A model generated the notes under the pieces. The model had not been told where the DNA came from. It ran no database searches and saw only the letters and a list, made by a program, of their open reading frames with translations. DNA of 64,000 nucleotides, taken from Halapricum hydrolyticum. GTDB lineage: Archaea > Halobacteriota > Halobacteria > Halobacteriales > Haloarculaceae. A program made the position numbers and the translations under genes. Where the stretch lies: assembly GCA_025517565.1 (NCBI GenBank), contig JAOPKD010000006.1, positions 1 through 64,000 of the forward strand, given 5' to 3'. Shown in pieces: positions 61,297 to 64,000 of this stretch (positions are counted from its first letter, which is position 1; every line of letters starts with the position of its first letter).

Positions 61297-62253
61297 TCAG
61301 TAGGAGTCGACGTTCGTCCCGACCGAGCAGACGTACTCGCCGGTCGCGACCTGCGGCAGTCGGCGCGTCCGCCAGAAGATCCCCTCGGAGTCGGCGGTGA
61401 TCTCGTCTTTGACCTGTCCGAACACGTCCGTAATCTCGAAGAGCGTCTCCCCGCGCTCGACGCGGTCTCCGAGTTCGACCTTGAGATCCACGAGCCCGCC
61501 GGCCGGCGCGCCGTACTGGTCGAAACCGCCGGCGCGGGTCTGGGTCGACAGGGTCACGTCTTCCTCCAGGAAGTCGTAGTACTGCAGGACGTTCCACAGG
61601 CCCCGGAGACCGTACTCGATGCTCCGTTCGTCCCAGCCGACACAGCCGCCGAGTTCCGGGTCGATCGTCGGGATCCCCTCGTCCGGCGCGGCACGGGCGA
61701 GTTGCCCTTCCGGTCCTTTCTGGTCGAGAACGTACCCGCAATCGAACGCCTTCGCGAGTTCCAGACACGACTGGTGACGACGGTGGCGCCGCCCACACCG
61801 CACTCGAACTTCGTTGATCATGCGGCTGGTCGAGCCCTGGTGCAGGTCGACCACCAGATCGGCGCGGGTGGCGGCCTCGAAGGTCGCCGCGGCGATCCGC
61901 TCGCTGGAGGTGCCCTCGGCGTCGCCGGGGTACACCCGGTTCATCTTGGTATCGTCGATCGGGTTGCGGTGTTCGGCGACCTGGAAGGCGTGGTAGTTGA
62001 CGATCCCGGTGACGAGGATCGTCCCCGAGATGGCCTCGGGATCGAGTTGTGGGAGCCACCGCCTCAGGACGCCGACGCCGTTGAGTTCGTCGCCGTCGCT
62101 GGCGGCCTGCACGTAGAGGGTCTTCCCCGACTCGGCGCCGTTGACGACTGCGACCGGCAGCCCGATGTCGGTCCCGTCACGCGTCTCGCCGACCCACAGT
62201 CGCCCCGTGTCTATCTCGCCTGGGGCCGCACTCGCCGTGCCGAGACTCGTCAT
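61297..62253 (-). CDS. Succinylglutamate desuccinylase/aspartoacylase-family protein
   Basis: 318 residues of the AstE/AspA M14-like group. LVVDLHQGS keeps a zinc His; the first site, usually xHGxE, reads ASDGDELNG, so the normal zinc His is replaced by Asp. WERSIEYGL and the C-terminal ALVDLKVELGDRVERGETLFEI beta domain fit the family. Activity is therefore uncertain: altered zinc use or a non-enzymatic role is possible. It is separated from arcS by about 90 bases and is probably separate in function. Confidence 0.82.
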   Translation of the reverse strand: MTSLGTASAAPGEIDTGRLWVGETRDGTDIGLPVAVVNGAESGKTLYVQAASDGDELNGVGVLRRWLPQLDPEAISGTILVTGIVNYHAFQVAEHRNPIDDTKMNRVYPGDAEGTSSERIAAATFEAATRADLVVDLHQGSTSRMINEVRVRCGRRHRRHQSCLELAKAFDCGYVLDQKGPEGQLARAAPDEGIPTIDPELGGCVGWDERSIEYGLRGLWNVLQYYDFLEEDVTLSTQTRAGGFDQYGAPAGGLVDLKVELGDRVERGETLFEITDVFGQVKDEITADSEGIFWRTRRLPQVATGEYVCSVGTNVDSY

Positions 62254-62406
62254 TATTACATAGGGGCAGATGGACGGTCTTATTCGGTTCGATCCCGGTC
62301 GCGAAAGCCGATTGCCGATCCGGCGGTGTGTCCGGCGTCTCGATCGTCTGTCCGGCGAGGTCCGGAAACCAGTGCGGTTTTGCCGACCGCGACCGAACGG
62401 GCGACC

Positions 62407-62664
62407 GTGTCAGGCGATCGTCCCGAGTCCGGCCGCGCGCGCTTTCTGGAGGCGCTCGAGGTCCGCAAGCACGCTGTCCGCGGATTCGCCATCGCGATCG
62501 CCCTGACGATTCTGGTCTATGTCCTGTTCGTCGTTCTGCCCGGGGGCGGCGAGTCGGCGATCTGGTACCTCGGGCTGGGCGCGTCGCTCGCGCTGTCGCT
62601 GGGCGGGCTGCTGACGATGGTGTTCGTTGCCTTCCAGGCGCGCAGGCTCACGAAAGAGCTGTAG
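62407..62664 (+). CDS. Small membrane protein, two transmembrane segments
   Basis: 85 residues from GTG 62407 (VSGDRPESGRARFLEALEVR). Two hydrophobic segments (FAIAIALTILVYVLFVVLP and YLGLGASLALSLGGLLTMVFVAF) with a short acidic link. A haloarchaeal family (DUF7536-like, from memory). The GTG is chosen as the only start before the conserved part; a large read-through frame upstream is spurious. Convergent with the PhoU/RCK-C gene. Confidence 0.75.
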   Translation: MSGDRPESGRARFLEALEVRKHAVRGFAIAIALTILVYVLFVVLPGGGESAIWYLGLGASLALSLGGLLTMVFVAFQARRLTKEL

Positions 62665-62680
62665 CTCGATGCCGGCGGCG

Positions 62681-63895
62681 TTAGCTCACGAGATCGGAGA
62701 GTCGACCGGCCCCGGTCCGGGTCCCTTTCGCGAGGAGCACGTCACCGGGTTCGATCTCGGTCGTCGCCCCCGGAGAAATTACCCAGTCGCCACCCTCACG
62801 CCCCGTTCGACGGCTCTCCCGGCCGGTGTGACGGACCGCGATGACGCGCATCCCCGTCTCGGTCTTGACCGCCGCGTCGCCGAGAGTTCGCCCCACGAGC
62901 TCGCTTTCGGGGTCGACCGTGAAACGGACGATCACTTCGTCGCTCTCCTCGACGGCAGCCGCGACGACGGGGTGGGTACCGATCCCGCGGAGGACGCCCT
63001 CGCTGATCTCCAGGGCAGCGTCGGAGATGACTTCCGTCGCGCGGGCGAGCTGGACGAGCCCCCGGAGATCGACCGGGTCGTCGGCCCGACCGGCCGCCCG
63101 GAGGACCCAGGCCTCGAAACGAGACTGGAGCGCGTCGACCTCGGCTTCCAGTTCTAGCACCTCTTCGGCAACGGGTTTGCTGTCGAACAGGACCGACCCG
63201 TAGGCCAGGTCGACCGCGAGTTCGCTCATGTTTTTCATCAGCACGATCGAGTCGACAGCCCGTTCCAGATCCGAGGTGGCCTGTTCCGGAGGTTCGGGCT
63301 GGACGTACGCTTCGCCGGTCAGCGTCTCGTAGACCTCCGTGAGTCCCTTGCGCGGACCACGGAGGAGTGCGACGTCCTCGGCCAGAAACGTCGTTTCGGG
63401 ACCGGGATTCAGCAGCCACTCGCCGTCCCGGCGGATCGCGATCACGCGAACGCCGGTCTCGGTTTCCAGCGTAATGTCGCCCAGCGTCCGACCGACGTAC
63501 GCCGACTCAGCGATGACTGGCGCTCGCTCGACGGACTCGACGGCCTCCGGCAGCGCGGCCCGCATCGCTTCCGGGAGGCCGATGTCCTCCAGTACGACTT
63601 TCGCGATGTCCCCGGCGGCGTCGCTCACCTTCTCGGCGGCACCGACCACGCCGAGCACGGGCGCGAGCGATTCGGCGTCCTCGGGGTTGCGCGCAGCCAT
63701 CAGGAGGCCCATCCGCGCCTGGAGGTGGAGCACCTCCATCTGGGATTCGAGGTCGAGCACCTCCTCTGCGATGTCATCACTCCCCAGCAGGACCGCCGAA
63801 TAGGAGAGGTCGATCAACAACTCGGCGGTGTCTTTCATCTCGGCCAGCACGTCCTTGACGCTGACCGGTTCGTAGGCGACCCTATCCTCGTCCAT
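62681..63895 (-). CDS. PhoU/TrkA-C tandem regulator
   Basis: 404 residues from ATG 63895. Two repeats, each a PhoU-like helical bundle (LLIDLSYSAVLLGSDDIAEEVLDLE; ELAVDLAYGSVLFDSKPVAEEVLELE) followed by an RCK-C/TrkA-C domain (VGRTLGDITLETETGVRVIAIRR; VGRTLGDAAVKTETGMRVIAVRH). These regulators are tied to ion transport, often beside magnesium or potassium carriers. None is seen here before the window edge. The longer frame to 63937 is basic and not family-like. Confidence 0.88.
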   Translation of the reverse strand: MDEDRVAYEPVSVKDVLAEMKDTAELLIDLSYSAVLLGSDDIAEEVLDLESQMEVLHLQARMGLLMAARNPEDAESLAPVLGVVGAAEKVSDAAGDIAKVVLEDIGLPEAMRAALPEAVESVERAPVIAESAYVGRTLGDITLETETGVRVIAIRRDGEWLLNPGPETTFLAEDVALLRGPRKGLTEVYETLTGEAYVQPEPPEQATSDLERAVDSIVLMKNMSELAVDLAYGSVLFDSKPVAEEVLELEAEVDALQSRFEAWVLRAAGRADDPVDLRGLVQLARATEVISDAALEISEGVLRGIGTHPVVAAAVEESDEVIVRFTVDPESELVGRTLGDAAVKTETGMRVIAVRHTGRESRRTGREGGDWVISPGATTEIEPGDVLLAKGTRTGAGRLSDLVS

Positions 63896-64000
63896 ACGCG
63901 AGGGTTTCGCGGGCCGCCGGAAAAAGCGTTGGCCCACTGGGCCGCTCAGTACTCCCCGAAGTACCAGCCCTTAAAACGACGCAGCCCTAACGACGGGCCG

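Noticed and set aside
59773..62664. 963-codon plus-strand ORF over arcS and the aspartoacylase-like gene
   Set aside because: It is the mirror of two well-supported minus-strand genes; only its last 85 codons, in phase from GTG 62407, belong to a real small gene.

Overview
The window is chromosomal DNA from a halophilic archaeon (class Halobacteria). Nearly every predicted protein is Asp/Glu-rich, base composition is high G+C, and many start codons sit 26-30 bases after a TATA-like element, the haloarchaeal leaderless pattern. The gene set also fits: the tubulin-like CetZ, archaeosine synthase ArcS with its radical SAM partner, F420 biosynthesis (cofC, cofG), a geranylgeranyl reductase, a Tat-exported halolysin and archaeal pilus genes. 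The genus cannot be fixed from the sequence alone.

Layout. 0-0.7 kb: an ABC-type ATPase. 0.7-5.4 kb: a lower-coding, patchy region ending at a tRNA (CAU, probably Ile2). It holds a PIN-domain/winged-helix pair, an RNA-ligase-like protein and a SWIM zinc-finger protein. Partial copies of the tRNA 3' half at 1496 and 5210 suggest old integrations at the tRNA. 5.5-17.4 kb: a sulfur/siroheme island with precorrin-2 dehydrogenase, ferredoxin-type sulfite/nitrite reductase, a CbiX-DR2241 chelatase, uroporphyrinogen-III methyltransferase, a TrpD-like protein and a ferredoxin-like protein, followed by ThiD-ThiN, a trans-sulfuration enzyme and CysK. A short ORF ending in a run of cysteine codons lies just upstream of cysK. 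17.5-24.3 kb: a PIN-like gene, a secreted protein with about 27 calcium-binding-type repeats and an HELLH motif, a geranylgeranyl reductase-family enzyme, a GcvT-like protein and an MDR oxidoreductase. 24.3-28.6 kb: an IS6-family insertion, a UspA/Pit phosphate-transporter divergent pair and small membrane or lipoproteins in sparse DNA. 28.8-34.3 kb: mutS, a coiled-coil protein, a PD-(D/E)xK-like protein and an aldo/keto reductase. 34.5-39.3 kb: a pilus ATPase, pilus membrane protein and pilin-like genes. 39.5-41.8 kb: two membrane/RCK-C proteins. 41.8-47.4 kb: a compact minus-strand run cetZ, secreted membrane protein, cofC, gtrA-like, MFS, cofG. 47.5-57.9 kb: an NAD-binding epimerase-like protein, tmk, halolysin, decayed mobile DNA (tnpB remnant, solitary IS200/IS605-type ends, a solute-binding-protein fragment), PspA, UspA, purS-purQ, an EamA transporter and a divergent Lrp/AsnC regulator. 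57.9-63.9 kb: archaeosine genes (RaSEA, VanZ-like, ArcS), an aspartoacylase-like enzyme, a small membrane protein and a PhoU/RCK-C tandem protein.

How the genes work together. The 5.5-17.4 kb block covers siroheme synthesis, sulfite (or nitrite) reduction to sulfide (or ammonia), sulfide capture by CysK and trans-sulfuration by the MetB/MetC-type enzyme, so it reads as assimilatory sulfur metabolism. The cofC/cofG block makes F420 parts. ArcS and RaSEA form the tRNA archaeosine system. The most unusual candidate is the cysteine-codon-rich leader ORF and hairpin in front of cysK, which could be an attenuation-type cysteine sensor. Start sites were moved inward from the longest ORF where TATA spacing, ATGA overlaps or family alignment supported it.
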